Positions 8,565-15,758 of a stretch of 18,308 bases of DNA are shown here, piece after piece. Made by a program: the position numbers and the translations under genes. The notes below the pieces were generated by a model. That model had not been told where the DNA came from, did no database searches, and saw only the letters and a program-made list of their open reading frames with translations. The stretch comes from Porticoccus sp. (lineage in GTDB: Bacteria > Pseudomonadota > Gammaproteobacteria > Pseudomonadales > Porticoccaceae). Every line of letters starts with the position of its first letter. Position 1 is the stretch's first letter. The DNA lies in contig NYXF01000080.1 of the NCBI GenBank assembly GCA_002685455.1, positions 1-18,308 on the forward strand, in the 5' to 3' direction.

Positions 8565-9209
8565 ATGAACAATAGAAATTATTCTCGTGTCGATAAATTT
8601 TTGACGCAAGTAGACTTAGCTCTCAAAACGGTTACCTCCGAAAATCCTGTTTATGACAGACCATCTCCATCTGACGGATTACCTGAACCAAAATTATCTA
8701 TAACAGAAAAAAAAGAAGCTGCAGGATTAATGAGAGTAAACCATACTGGAGAAGTGTGTGCACAAGCCCTATACCAAGGGCAAGCCTTAACAGCAAAGCT
8801 CAACACCGTTAGGTCCGAAATGAAGCATGCAGCTAAAGAAGAAATTGACCATTTAGCGTGGTGTCGTGAACGTGTTGTTGAGTTAGGAGAAAAGCCGAGT
8901 ATTTTTAATCCAATATGGTATGCCATGTCTTTTGGTATCGGAGCCTTCGCGGGTCTTGTTAGTGACAAATTAAGTCTAGGCTTTGTTGCGGCAACAGAAG
9001 ATCAAGTGTGTAAACATTTGACTAGCCATATCGAGAAACTCCCATCCAAAGATCTAAAAAGTCGTAAAATTATACTTAGTATGCTTGAAGACGAGGCTCG
9101 ACACGCCGAAAAGGCGCTGGGAGCTGGGGGATTTGATTTCCCTATGCCAGCAAAGAATTTTATGACTGTGATATCAAAGGCTATGACAAAAATAAGCTTT
9201 ATAATATAA
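8565..9209 (+). CDS. coq7: 3-demethoxyubiquinol 3-hydroxylase (Coq7 family)
   Basis: Carries out the C6 ring hydroxylation late in ubiquinone synthesis, at the inner membrane. It is the diiron alternative to the flavoprotein UbiF. The length from the ATG at 8565 is 214 residues; an in-frame TTG at 8553 would add four residues and is less likely. The diiron ligands are present in order: Glu63 in [16 protein letters not shown], Glu93 and His96 in EEIDH, Glu145 in ATEDQV, Glu177 and His180 in EDEARH. A hydrophobic segment at about 116-142 fits the membrane-contacting helices. In Pseudomonas coq7 lies close to osmC, crp and trpC; here a LysR gene separates it from osmC. The stop is four bases from the convergent lysR stop. 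Confidence 0.95.
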   Translation: MNNRNYSRVDKFLTQVDLALKTVTSENPVYDRPSPSDGLPEPKLSITEKKEAAGLMRVNHTGEVCAQALYQGQALTAKLNTVRSEMKHAAKEEIDHLAWCRERVVELGEKPSIFNPIWYAMSFGIGAFAGLVSDKLSLGFVAATEDQVCKHLTSHIEKLPSKDLKSRKIILSMLEDEARHAEKALGAGGFDFPMPAKNFMTVISKAMTKISFII

Positions 9210-9213
9210 ATTT

Positions 9214-10155
9214 TTAAGTTGAATTTTTAACTTTAACTAAAGTTTGCGAGATTTTTTCTTTAACCCAATTATGTAGTTCAGATTTTAATGTCCTGGAATG
9301 CTGTACAAGAGCTATGTTTACAATAGGATCGAGATCTAACTCTGTGGGTGGTACTTTACGAGTGATACCGTCTATTTTTAGATTGCTCATTGTTCCCATC
9401 ATTAAAGAATCTGATGAACACAGGACATTCAATGCCGTCATTAATTGAGCAGTGACCAAAGCTTTTTTTCTTTTTTGACCCTGTGCTTTTAATTGTGTAT
9501 CAAAACGTGTCTGTTGGATCGTATCTCCAGATTGAGATCTGAGGAGTGCGTATTGGACAAAGGGATATTTTAACATTTCAGATAAATTTAAGTTGTCGTT
9601 ATCTGCCAGAGGATGGTTGTCTCGCATCCAAACAGCAGGGAGAAACTTTCCTAAAGCAGTTGCATAATAATCATCAGTGTATGTGCGCGAAATTTCAATG
9701 GCAAAATCCAAATCGCCTTTTTCAAGACCAGAAACTTTGGTATCAGAACTCTCGGCTACTAATCTTATAGTCATGAACGGAGCTTCTTCTATCAAGGTTT
9801 GTATGAGACCTGGCATAACTTGAACAGCAATGAACTCTGCGCACATGATAAAAACTTCTCCCTCATAAGACGATGGGTCAAACTCATCATTTATCAGCAT
9901 ATTTGCTATAGATGTCAAAATCGACGGTAATTGGGATTTTAATTCAATTGCTCTTGGGGTAGCTGACAAGCCTCTACCGCTCCTCACAAATAGCGGATCA
10001 TTAAATGTTTCGCGCAACCGCTGTAAAGTTTTGCTCATTGCAGGTTGTGTTATGTGGAGTCGCGTGGCAGCCTTAGTAACGCTTTCTTCCTCCAGTAGTC
10101 GCTGAAGAGCGACCAACAAATTCAAGTCCACACGAGCTAGATCTTTGGCGTCCAT
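9214..10155 (-). CDS. LysR-type transcriptional regulator
   Basis: A 313-residue regulator with an N-terminal winged helix-turn-helix (about 8-68) reading LARVDLNLLVALQRLLEEES, then SVTKAATRLHITQPAMSKTL and DPLFVRSGRGLSATPRA. The DLNLLVAL and DPLFVRSGRGLSATPRA patterns resemble the NodD/LinR/SyrM-type branch. A type 2 periplasmic-binding-like effector domain (about 90-300) follows. The start is supported by GGAG seven bases upstream. LysR regulators commonly control a divergently transcribed neighbour and themselves through a T-N11-A box between the two. Here that intergenic region contains such a palindrome (10180-10194) and a possible divergent small RNA rather than a protein gene. The effector is unknown. 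Confidence 0.93.
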   Translation of the reverse strand: MDAKDLARVDLNLLVALQRLLEEESVTKAATRLHITQPAMSKTLQRLRETFNDPLFVRSGRGLSATPRAIELKSQLPSILTSIANMLINDEFDPSSYEGEVFIMCAEFIAVQVMPGLIQTLIEEAPFMTIRLVAESSDTKVSGLEKGDLDFAIEISRTYTDDYYATALGKFLPAVWMRDNHPLADNDNLNLSEMLKYPFVQYALLRSQSGDTIQQTRFDTQLKAQGQKRKKALVTAQLMTALNVLCSSDSLMMGTMSNLKIDGITRKVPPTELDLDPIVNIALVQHSRTLKSELHNWVKEKISQTLVKVKNST

Positions 10156-10179
10156 TTATATTCTCCAAAGTTATGATTA

Positions 10180-10194
10180 GTATTATAATAATAC
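10180..10194. promoter_or_regulatory. LysR-type T-N11-A operator palindrome
   Basis: GTATTAT-A-ATAATAC is a perfect 15-base palindrome with one central base. T at 10181 and A at 10193 are separated by exactly 11 bases, the LysR box spacing. It lies 24 bases upstream of the lysR ATG, overlaps a minus-strand TATAAT (10188-10183), and ends just before the -35 of a plus-strand promoter. A wider inverted repeat, TATGATT (10172-10178) and AATCATA (10200-10206), flanks it almost concentrically. The half-site AGTATTAT recurs at 10219-10226, exactly 40 bases downstream. Binding by this LysR protein is inferred from location. Confidence 0.55.
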
Positions 10195-10196
10195 AT

Positions 10197-10226
10197 TTGA
10201 ATCATATATATAGCTAGCAGTATTAT
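10197..10226 (+). promoter_or_regulatory. Candidate plus-strand promoter divergent from lysR
   Basis: TTGAAT at 10197-10202 (4 of 6) and TATTAT at 10221-10226 (5 of 6) are spaced by 18 bases. Predicted transcription start is near 10233. It points away from lysR, toward the plus-strand terminator at 10307-10332, with no ORF between. The T-N11-A palindrome is centred about 46 bases upstream of the predicted start. Confidence 0.4.
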
Positions 10227-10232
10227 AGGTGT

Positions 10233-10332
10233 TAATGACTTAGAGATGATTTCTTAATCTGAACTTTTCATTACTTCAAAGTTTTATTTTATATCCTCAA
10301 ACCTTTAAGGCAACGAAAGTTGCCTTTTTTTT
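10233..10332 (+). ncRNA. Candidate small RNA between lysR and osmC
   Basis: A roughly 100-base segment lies between a plus-strand promoter and a strong plus-strand intrinsic terminator, while both flanking genes (lysR and osmC) are on the minus strand. ATG codons inside run into stops within one to three codons, so it does not code for a peptide. Predicted structure: a weak AGAT/ATCT stem at the 5' end, a perfect 6-base stem AACTTT (10262-10267) / AAAGTT (10278-10283) with a 10-base loop, a U-rich single-stranded stretch (10284-10303), then the terminator hairpin. A U-rich stretch followed by a terminator with a T-run fits Hfq-dependent small RNAs. I do not recognise it as a known RNA family. 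The start is approximate. Confidence 0.5.
10307..10332 (+). terminator. Strong intrinsic terminator, plus strand
   Basis: AAGGCAAC (10307-10314), loop GAAA (10315-10318), GTTGCCTT (10319-10326), with a T-run from 10325 to 10332. The stem is a perfect 8 base pairs closed by a stable GNRA-type loop. The T-run is on the plus strand; read on the minus strand, after the osmC stop, the hairpin is followed by only two T's, so it is a poor terminator for osmC, though it could stabilise the 3' end. It is the only convincing intrinsic terminator I found in the window. Confidence 0.85.
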
Positions 10333-10337
10333 AAATT

Positions 10338-10766
10338 TTATTTAGTTGGATGTTCAGAAACCTTAAAAGAATGTGTAATTTCCACACCCCCCTTTTTTAA
10401 CATGATAGATGCGGAACAATACTTTTCTGCGGATAACTTTACTGCGTTTCGTACTATATTTTCTTTTAGCTTCATTCCTATTACATCAAAATGAAGATGA
10501 ATTTTAGTGAAGACCGCTGGTATCTGTGAAGACCTAACTGCGTCTACTTGAGCATTGCAACTTAATAAGTTTTGGTGTCCTTTCTTTAATATATGTACTA
10601 CATCAAAAGCAGCACATCCGCCTATTCCCATCAAAATCATTTCCATAGGGCGCGGTCCAGCATTTTTTCCACCATACTCTGATGGCCCATCCATCAGCAC
10701 AGTATGCTGGGATTCGGCTTCAGCTAAAAACTGAGCTTCTGTACTCCATGAAATTTTTGCTTTCAT
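10338..10766 (-). CDS. OsmC/YhfA-family protein
   Basis: A 142-residue OsmC-fold protein. The two redox-type cysteines of the family are present: Cys51 in GIGGCAAFDVV and Cys117 in EKYCSASIML. Some OsmC relatives (Ohr, OsmC) reduce organic hydroperoxides using these thiols; the YhfA branch has no settled function. YhfA is next to crp in E. coli, and in Pseudomonas a similar gene sits between crp and coq7. Here it follows trpC by 30 bases in the same direction with crp missing, and is probably the last gene of the trp transcript. A GAGG lies about 11 bases before the ATG. Confidence 0.87.
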   Translation of the reverse strand: MKAKISWSTEAQFLAEAESQHTVLMDGPSEYGGKNAGPRPMEMILMGIGGCAAFDVVHILKKGHQNLLSCNAQVDAVRSSQIPAVFTKIHLHFDVIGMKLKENIVRNAVKLSAEKYCSASIMLKKGGVEITHSFKVSEHPTK

Positions 10767-10796
10767 AATATTAAATAGCCTCGAAATATTTTTAGT

Positions 10797-11606
10797 TTAG
10801 TATTTATTAAACATTTCTAACAGTTTCAATCCAGGTTCATCAGCACGCATAAATGTTTCTCCTATCAAAAAAGAATTGACTTGATGATTTCTCATTGTAA
10901 AAACATCCTCGTAGTTCAAAATACCACTCTCTGTTATGACAATTCTGTCTTTGGGAATTTTAGGTAAAAGGTTAACTGTAGTAAGAATATCTGTTTCAAA
11001 AGTATGCAGATTTCGGTTATTGATACCTATCATCGGGTTATCTATGAGCAATGCCCTATCAAGTTCTTCTTCGTTATGTACCTCAACTAGAATATCAAGT
11101 CCCAGCTCAATTGCCATTTCATGAAAATCCACCAAGGCAGGCTGATCTAGAGCCGCAACAATTAAGAGAATACAATCAGCTCCTAAAACATAAGATTCAT
11201 ATATCTGATAAGGCGCGACTATAAAATCTTTTCGCAAAACAGGAAGTGATGTAGAGTTTCTTGCATTTTGCAGATAATCGTCAGATCCTAAAAAATATTT
11301 ACTTTCAGTCAAAACAGACAAGCATGCTGCTCCGCCTGCTTGATAGCTTCGAGCGATTTCAGCCGGATCAAAGTTTTTTCTTATAATACCTTTGCTTGGA
11401 GAAGCTTTTTTTATTTCTGCAATGACTGCAGGGGATCCCTCTTTTATTTTTTTAGATAGCGCGCCAGAAAAACTTCTTAATTTTCTATTTCTTAGGCTTC
11501 CAAAGCATTGATCCTCTAATTTTATTAGCGGTATAGCCTCTTCCCTAATAGCCACTTCTTCTAATTTAGTAGTAAGAATTTTTTTTAAAACTGTTGGAGT
11601 TTCCAA
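10797..11606 (-). CDS. trpC: Indole-3-glycerol phosphate synthase
   Basis: Decarboxylates and closes the ring of CdRP to indole-3-glycerol phosphate, the fourth committed step to tryptophan. It is a single-domain (beta/alpha)8 barrel of 269 residues, not fused to TrpF as in E. coli. Active-site residues seen: Glu64 and Lys66 in [13 protein letters not shown], Glu101 in SVLTESKYF, Lys126 in LRKDFI, Glu175 in LVEVHN, Asn196-Asn197 in GINNRNL, and Glu226-Ser227 in ITESGI. trpD ends 21 bases upstream. trpF and trpBA, needed to complete the pathway, are not in this window, which is the usual split in Pseudomonas-type genomes. Confidence 0.97.
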   Translation of the reverse strand: METPTVLKKILTTKLEEVAIREEAIPLIKLEDQCFGSLRNRKLRSFSGALSKKIKEGSPAVIAEIKKASPSKGIIRKNFDPAEIARSYQAGGAACLSVLTESKYFLGSDDYLQNARNSTSLPVLRKDFIVAPYQIYESYVLGADCILLIVAALDQPALVDFHEMAIELGLDILVEVHNEEELDRALLIDNPMIGINNRNLHTFETDILTTVNLLPKIPKDRIVITESGILNYEDVFTMRNHQVNSFLIGETFMRADEPGLKLLEMFNKY

Positions 11607-11627
11607 ATAATTAATCCACCGATTAAG

Positions 11628-12665
11628 TTAATTAAAGCAGTTAGTGAATGATACGAGTTCTGAAATTTTTTCTTTTGCCAGCCCACTACCAATTGAATCT
11701 TGAGCTAATATAACACCCTCCTTCAAGTCTTTTGCCACTCCGGAAACATAAAGTGCAGCACCAGCGTTCATAGCAATCATATCAGACGCGGCTTCAACCT
11801 TAGCAGAGATAACTGCCTGTTTAGTTAATGCAGATTTAATTAGCTCGAGGCTCTCTTTAGGATTTGTGACCCTCAAATCATTGAGGTTTCCCCTCCTCAT
11901 TCCAAAATCTTCTGGGGATATAGAATATTCAGAAATTTTATTATTTTTTAATTCAGCTACCCGTGTGTCAGCAGAAATACTAATTTCGTCTAATCCGTCT
12001 AATGAATGAACGACGAGAATATTTTTACCACCAAGTTTTTTCATTACTTCAGCTAATGGTCTAAGCCATTTTTTATCATAAACACCTAACACCATATTTC
12101 GCACATTTGCTGGGTTAGTTAAAGGGCCCAATAAATTGAAAATAGAACGAATACCTAGCTCTCTTCTTGGTCCTACTGCATACTTCATAGCAGCATGATG
12201 ATTTACAGCGAACATAAAGCCTATGCCAACCTCTTTTACACACGAGAGTATTTGTTGCTCTGATAGATTTAAATTAATTCCTGCAAACTCTAATAGATCT
12301 GCACTGCCACTCTTGCTGCTTACCCCACGATTGCCATGTTTAGCAACATTAGCGCCTGCAGCTGCAGCAACAAAAATACTTGCAGTGGACACATTAAATA
12401 TACAAGCTTCGTCACCACCAGTGCCAACTATATCAACTAAATTTTGGCTATCTATGTTGAGAGTTAATGATAACTCACGCATTATTTGAGCAGCCCCAAT
12501 AATCTCGTCAACTGTTTCACCCTTAATACGCAAACCGACTAAAAAACCTCCGATTTGTGAATCAGTGGCCTCACCTGACATGATTTGTGTCATAACTTTG
12601 CGCATTTCATCTATTTTAAGATCATGACCAAGCAAAACTTCTTCAACTGCTTTTTTGATATCCAT
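11628..12665 (-). CDS. trpD: Anthranilate phosphoribosyltransferase
   Basis: Transfers phosphoribose from PRPP to anthranilate. The 345-residue length is normal for the stand-alone enzyme. The PRPP-binding motif GTGGDE starts at Gly81, NVST is at 91-94, and KHGNRGVSSKSGSAD spans 109-123. The N-terminal helical domain (about 1-70) has the usual SDSQIGGFLVGLRIKGET-like run. It starts eight bases after the trpG stop and ends 21 bases before trpC, so it belongs to one trpEGDC transcript. Unlike enteric TrpD it is not fused to the glutaminase. Confidence 0.97.
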   Translation of the reverse strand: MDIKKAVEEVLLGHDLKIDEMRKVMTQIMSGEATDSQIGGFLVGLRIKGETVDEIIGAAQIMRELSLTLNIDSQNLVDIVGTGGDEACIFNVSTASIFVAAAAGANVAKHGNRGVSSKSGSADLLEFAGINLNLSEQQILSCVKEVGIGFMFAVNHHAAMKYAVGPRRELGIRSIFNLLGPLTNPANVRNMVLGVYDKKWLRPLAEVMKKLGGKNILVVHSLDGLDEISISADTRVAELKNNKISEYSISPEDFGMRRGNLNDLRVTNPKESLELIKSALTKQAVISAKVEAASDMIAMNAGAALYVSGVAKDLKEGVILAQDSIGSGLAKEKISELVSFTNCFN

Positions 12666-12673
12666 AATAGCCT

Positions 12674-13252
12674 TTAATATTTTAAAAAATTTTCGAGTAA
12701 ATCATGTCCCTTGGATGTAAGTATTGATTCTGGATGAAACTGTACACCTTCTATTTGGTGATCTCTATGACGTAATCCCATAATCTCATCAATTTCACCT
12801 GATAATTTTTTTGTCCAAGCTGTCTCCTCAAGACAGCTTGGTAGACTTGTACGCTCAACAATTAAAGAGTGATATCTAGTTGCCTCAAAAGGGTTGGGAA
12901 GGCCTCTAAATACTCCCTCATTATTATGATGGATGAGTGAAGTTTTTCCATGCATGACGTTCCTGGCCCTTTTAATTTTACCGCCGAAAGCTTGAGCTAC
13001 ACTCTGGTGCCCCAAGCAAATTCCTAAAATAGGAATCTTGCCAGAAAAGTGGCTTATAACGGCAACAGAAATCCCAGCTTCGTTCGGAGTACAAGGTCCA
13101 GGTGATATGACGATTTTCTCTGGGCTCATGCTTTCTATTTCATCGAGTGATAAGTCATCATTTCTTATAACTTGAACATCAGCCTTTAGTTCACCTAAAT
13201 ATTGAACTACGTTATAAGTAAATGAATCATAATTGTCTATCATTAAAATCAT
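12674..13252 (-). CDS. trpG: Anthranilate synthase glutaminase component
   Basis: Class I glutamine amidotransferase that delivers ammonia to TrpE. It has 192 residues, starting [19 protein letters not shown]. The catalytic triad is visible: Cys79 in GICLGHQ, and His173 and Glu175 in VQFHPES. The oxyanion region [11 protein letters not shown] (50-60) and the conserved YHSL (127-130) are present. The spacing to trpE is 12 bases and to trpD eight. In many bacteria this subunit also serves 4-amino-4-deoxychorismate synthase (PabA); whether it is shared here cannot be told from this window. Confidence 0.96.
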   Translation of the reverse strand: MILMIDNYDSFTYNVVQYLGELKADVQVIRNDDLSLDEIESMSPEKIVISPGPCTPNEAGISVAVISHFSGKIPILGICLGHQSVAQAFGGKIKRARNVMHGKTSLIHHNNEGVFRGLPNPFEATRYHSLIVERTSLPSCLEETAWTKKLSGEIDEIMGLRHRDHQIEGVQFHPESILTSKGHDLLENFLKY

Positions 13253-13264
13253 AACTGATGCACC

Positions 13265-14731
13265 TTAAATCACTAGATCTACAGCACGAAAAATAGCACG
13301 CGCTTTATTTATTGTTTCCTTCCATTCTAATTCTGGAAGAGAATCAGCAACAATACCAGCACCGGCTTGCACGTAAAGCTTGCCATCCTTAATTACTGCA
13401 GTCCTAATAGCTATTGCTGTATCCATATTACCGTTCCAAGAAATATATCCTATGGCTCCTCCATATACTCCTCTTTTGACTGGTTCAATTTCATCAATAA
13501 TTTCCATAGCGCGAATTTTAGGAGCTCCACTCAAAGTCCCTGCAGGCAATGTAGCTCTCAGCACACTCATAGCAGTTGTAGTTGGTATAACCTGGCCTGT
13601 TACGTTGGATGTTATATGCATTACATGGGAATAACGCTCTACGACCATTTGATCTGTTAGTTTTACTGTACCTGTTTGTGAAACCTTACCTACGTCATTG
13701 CGCCCGAGATCAATAAGCATCAAATGCTCTGCAATTTCCTTAGGGTCATTTATTAGTTCATTCTCTAAGGAAATATCCTCTTGAGGGTTACGACCCCTGC
13801 GGCGGGTCCCAGCTATTGGCCTCACTGTTACCTCACCATCTTCTAGTCTAGCTAAAATTTCAGGGGATGATCCTACTATCTGAAATGTGTTCATATCTAA
13901 AAAATACATGTAGGGTGAAGGATTTAAAGAACGTAAAGCCCTGTAAAGATTTAATGGCTCTCCTTCAAATTCAATTGAAAGCCTTTGTGATGGCACTACC
14001 TGCATAACATCGCCAGCTAATACATAGTTTTTAATTTTCTGAACGGCTGCAAGAAAATTTTCTTTTCCAAAACTAGATATAAAATTAGACTCATTTTTTC
14101 CTTCACTACTTGAATTCAAAGGGGGCAGATTAGGGACAGGCTCCTTTAATTTAAGTTCCAATTCATCTAATTTTTTTTGAGATTTAATCCATGCGTCTGT
14201 ATCAGAAGCTTTCTGATGGACGACAAGAATTAACTTACCTAGCAGGTTATCAAAAACAACTACTTCGTCAGAGACAATTAACAAAATATCAGGATTGCCT
14301 AAATCATCCTTTGGTGTCGATACCCTCAGCTTTTCCTCTATATACCGTACTACATCATAACCAAAGTAGCCGACTAAACCGCCTGTAAAGCGTGGTAAAT
14401 CCGGCAAATCTGGTATTTGGTATTTAGCTTGAAATTTTTCAATATAAGCTAGTGGATCTTTTGTAGTTTTGGACTCAATCACCTTATTATTTTTTTCGAT
14501 CATCAATTTGTTACCAGAAACTTTTAATATGGTATCTGAAGGTAAGCCTATTAATGAGTAACGACCCCACTTTTCTCCACCTTCAACCGATTCAAATAGA
14601 TATGAATATGGACCCTTTGCTAACTTGAGATAACAAGATAGCGGCGTTTCAAGATCAGCTACCACCTCTCGTATTACCGGGATTAGGCTATAGTTTTGAC
14701 CTGCGAGTTCAGCAAATTTTTCAGGGGTCAT
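13265..14731 (-). CDS. trpE: Anthranilate synthase component I
   Basis: Converts chorismate with ammonia from TrpG to anthranilate, the committed step of tryptophan synthesis. I choose the ATG at 14731 (488 residues): AAGGA lies seven bases upstream and [10 protein letters not shown] matches the Pseudomonas-type start; the in-frame TTG at 14749 would add six residues. The [15 protein letters not shown] segment (45-59) is the tryptophan feedback-binding region. The C-terminal chorismate-binding domain has [43 protein letters not shown] and [10 protein letters not shown]. It is a complete two-domain enzyme, not the PabB-type or a TrpEG fusion. Confidence 0.97.
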   Translation of the reverse strand: MTPEKFAELAGQNYSLIPVIREVVADLETPLSCYLKLAKGPYSYLFESVEGGEKWGRYSLIGLPSDTILKVSGNKLMIEKNNKVIESKTTKDPLAYIEKFQAKYQIPDLPDLPRFTGGLVGYFGYDVVRYIEEKLRVSTPKDDLGNPDILLIVSDEVVVFDNLLGKLILVVHQKASDTDAWIKSQKKLDELELKLKEPVPNLPPLNSSSEGKNESNFISSFGKENFLAAVQKIKNYVLAGDVMQVVPSQRLSIEFEGEPLNLYRALRSLNPSPYMYFLDMNTFQIVGSSPEILARLEDGEVTVRPIAGTRRRGRNPQEDISLENELINDPKEIAEHLMLIDLGRNDVGKVSQTGTVKLTDQMVVERYSHVMHITSNVTGQVIPTTTAMSVLRATLPAGTLSGAPKIRAMEIIDEIEPVKRGVYGGAIGYISWNGNMDTAIAIRTAVIKDGKLYVQAGAGIVADSLPELEWKETINKARAIFRAVDLVI

Positions 14732-14926
14732 AATTGCTTCCTTGAGCAAATTGGTGCTGTATAATCAGAATATAAATTTTTCAAATAACTAAGCTATGCG
14801 CCTTATAATTTCTAGTGCAACCAAATATGTGAAAGGTATCCAGCTAAGGTCTGTCAACCACAATGATTAATTTGAAACTCTGTGGCTATTCTAATTGATT
14901 CAGCTTGGAGTGAAAAGAGAAGCTGG
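14732..14926 (-). other. trpE upstream leader where gph is normally found
   Basis: The 195-base gap between rpe and trpE has no ORF of note. On the minus strand a perfect TTGACA lies at 14857-14852, but no good -10 is found 16-18 bases later. An inverted repeat just after the rpe stop, CAGCTT (14901-14906) / AAGCTG (14920-14925), has no T-run. A CCACA/TGTGG pair (near 14859-14885) has an 18-base loop. I see no leader peptide with tandem Trp codons and no attenuator hairpin plus T-run, so enteric-style trp attenuation is not supported. Either a weak promoter lies here or trpE is read through from rpe. Confidence 0.4.
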
Positions 14927-15601
14927 CTAAACCTCTAATTTAGATAATTCGTTACGCATATTATTTATGGCAAGGTGGTAATCATCGGTTCCGTATATAG
15001 CAGAACCAGCAATGAATGTATCTGCGCCTGCATTTGCGATCTTTCTGATGTTTTTGGAACTCACACCACCATCGATTTCAAGATGAATATTCATCCCACT
15101 TTCATCAATGATTGATCTTGCCTCCCTTAATTTATCTAATGTTTTTGGAATAAATTTCTGTCCGCCAAAGCCAGGATTCACAGACATCAACAAGATAATG
15201 TCTATTTTTTTTAAGAAGCATTTTACGCTATCGAGACCTACCTCTGGATTTATTGCTAAGCCACCTTTACAACCCGCATCTCTTATTAGTTGAAGTGAGC
15301 GGTCAATATCGTCAGAGGCTTCTGGATGAAATGTTATCCAATCAGCTCCGGCCTCTACAAAACTTTCTATTAATTGATCTACAGGTTTAACCATAAGATG
15401 GACATCTATGATTGCTGTTACTCCGTGATCGCGTAATGCTCGACAAACCATAGGACCAACAGTAAGATTAGGAACGAAATGATTATCCATCACATCAAAA
15501 TGTATGGCATCAGCTCCTGCATTGACTACTTCGTCAACTTCTTCGCCTAATCGAGAAAAGTCAGCTGAAAGTATTGATGGGGCTATAAGAAAATTTCTCA
15601 T
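14927..15601 (-). CDS. rpe: Ribulose-phosphate 3-epimerase
   Basis: Interconverts ribulose 5-phosphate and xylulose 5-phosphate in the pentose phosphate pathway. It has 224 residues (E. coli 225) in a TIM barrel. Metal and catalytic residues are in place: His34 and Asp36 in IHFDVMDN, His68 in DVHLM, and Asp177 in [17 protein letters not shown] (139-150) is the phosphate-loop signature. The ATG has GAGGA close upstream. It is first in a run rpe-trpE-trpG-trpD-trpC, matching the Pseudomonas order except that gph (phosphoglycolate phosphatase) is missing after it. Confidence 0.97.
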   Translation of the reverse strand: MRNFLIAPSILSADFSRLGEEVDEVVNAGADAIHFDVMDNHFVPNLTVGPMVCRALRDHGVTAIIDVHLMVKPVDQLIESFVEAGADWITFHPEASDDIDRSLQLIRDAGCKGGLAINPEVGLDSVKCFLKKIDIILLMSVNPGFGGQKFIPKTLDKLREARSIIDESGMNIHLEIDGGVSSKNIRKIANAGADTFIAGSAIYGTDDYHLAINNMRNELSKLEV

Positions 15602-15617
15602 TCATATCCTCTATGTT

Positions 15618-15623
15618 TTTATA
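15618..15623 (-). promoter_or_regulatory. Candidate rpe -10 element
   Basis: TATAAA on the minus strand (15623-15618) sits 17 bases upstream of the rpe start, implying a leader of about ten bases. No good -35 is seen at the proper distance, so this is weak. Confidence 0.25.
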
Positions 15624-15640
15624 GCGCACTTTGCGAACAG

Positions 15641-15669
15641 TTAACATTCATTGAACTTTATAATATAAC
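15641..15669 (+). promoter_or_regulatory. Candidate ubiD promoter
   Basis: TTAACA (15641-15646, 5 of 6), a 17-base spacer and TATAAC (15664-15669, 5 of 6) lie in the 157-base gap between the divergent rpe and ubiD. Predicted start is near 15676, giving a leader of about 80 bases. No operator or riboswitch-like structure is evident in the leader. Confidence 0.45.
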
Positions 15670-15758
15670 TTTAACTTACTTAATATGTCCTAAGAAGTTG
15701 CAATTATATGTCATTATCGTAACACTTGATGCTTATTCATTTCTAACAATTAACTAAC

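Noticed and set aside
10307..10332. The hairpin as a normal minus-strand terminator for osmC
   Set aside because: On the minus strand the stem is followed by only two T's, while the eight-base T-run is on the plus strand. A bidirectional role is possible but the canonical direction is plus.
13367..13660. Open frames of 84-97 codons opposite trpE
   Set aside because: They lie wholly antisense to a well-conserved enzyme, have no recognisable domain, and their residue content (runs of Cys, Ser, Tyr, His) is typical of a shadow frame.
14852..14857. Perfect TTGACA on the minus strand as a trpE promoter
   Set aside because: No hexamer resembling TATAAT occurs 16-18 bases downstream, so I mention it only in the gap description.
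14901..14925. CAGCTT/AAGCTG hairpin as an rpe terminator
   Set aside because: A 13-base loop, six-base stem and no T-run on the minus strand make intrinsic termination unlikely.
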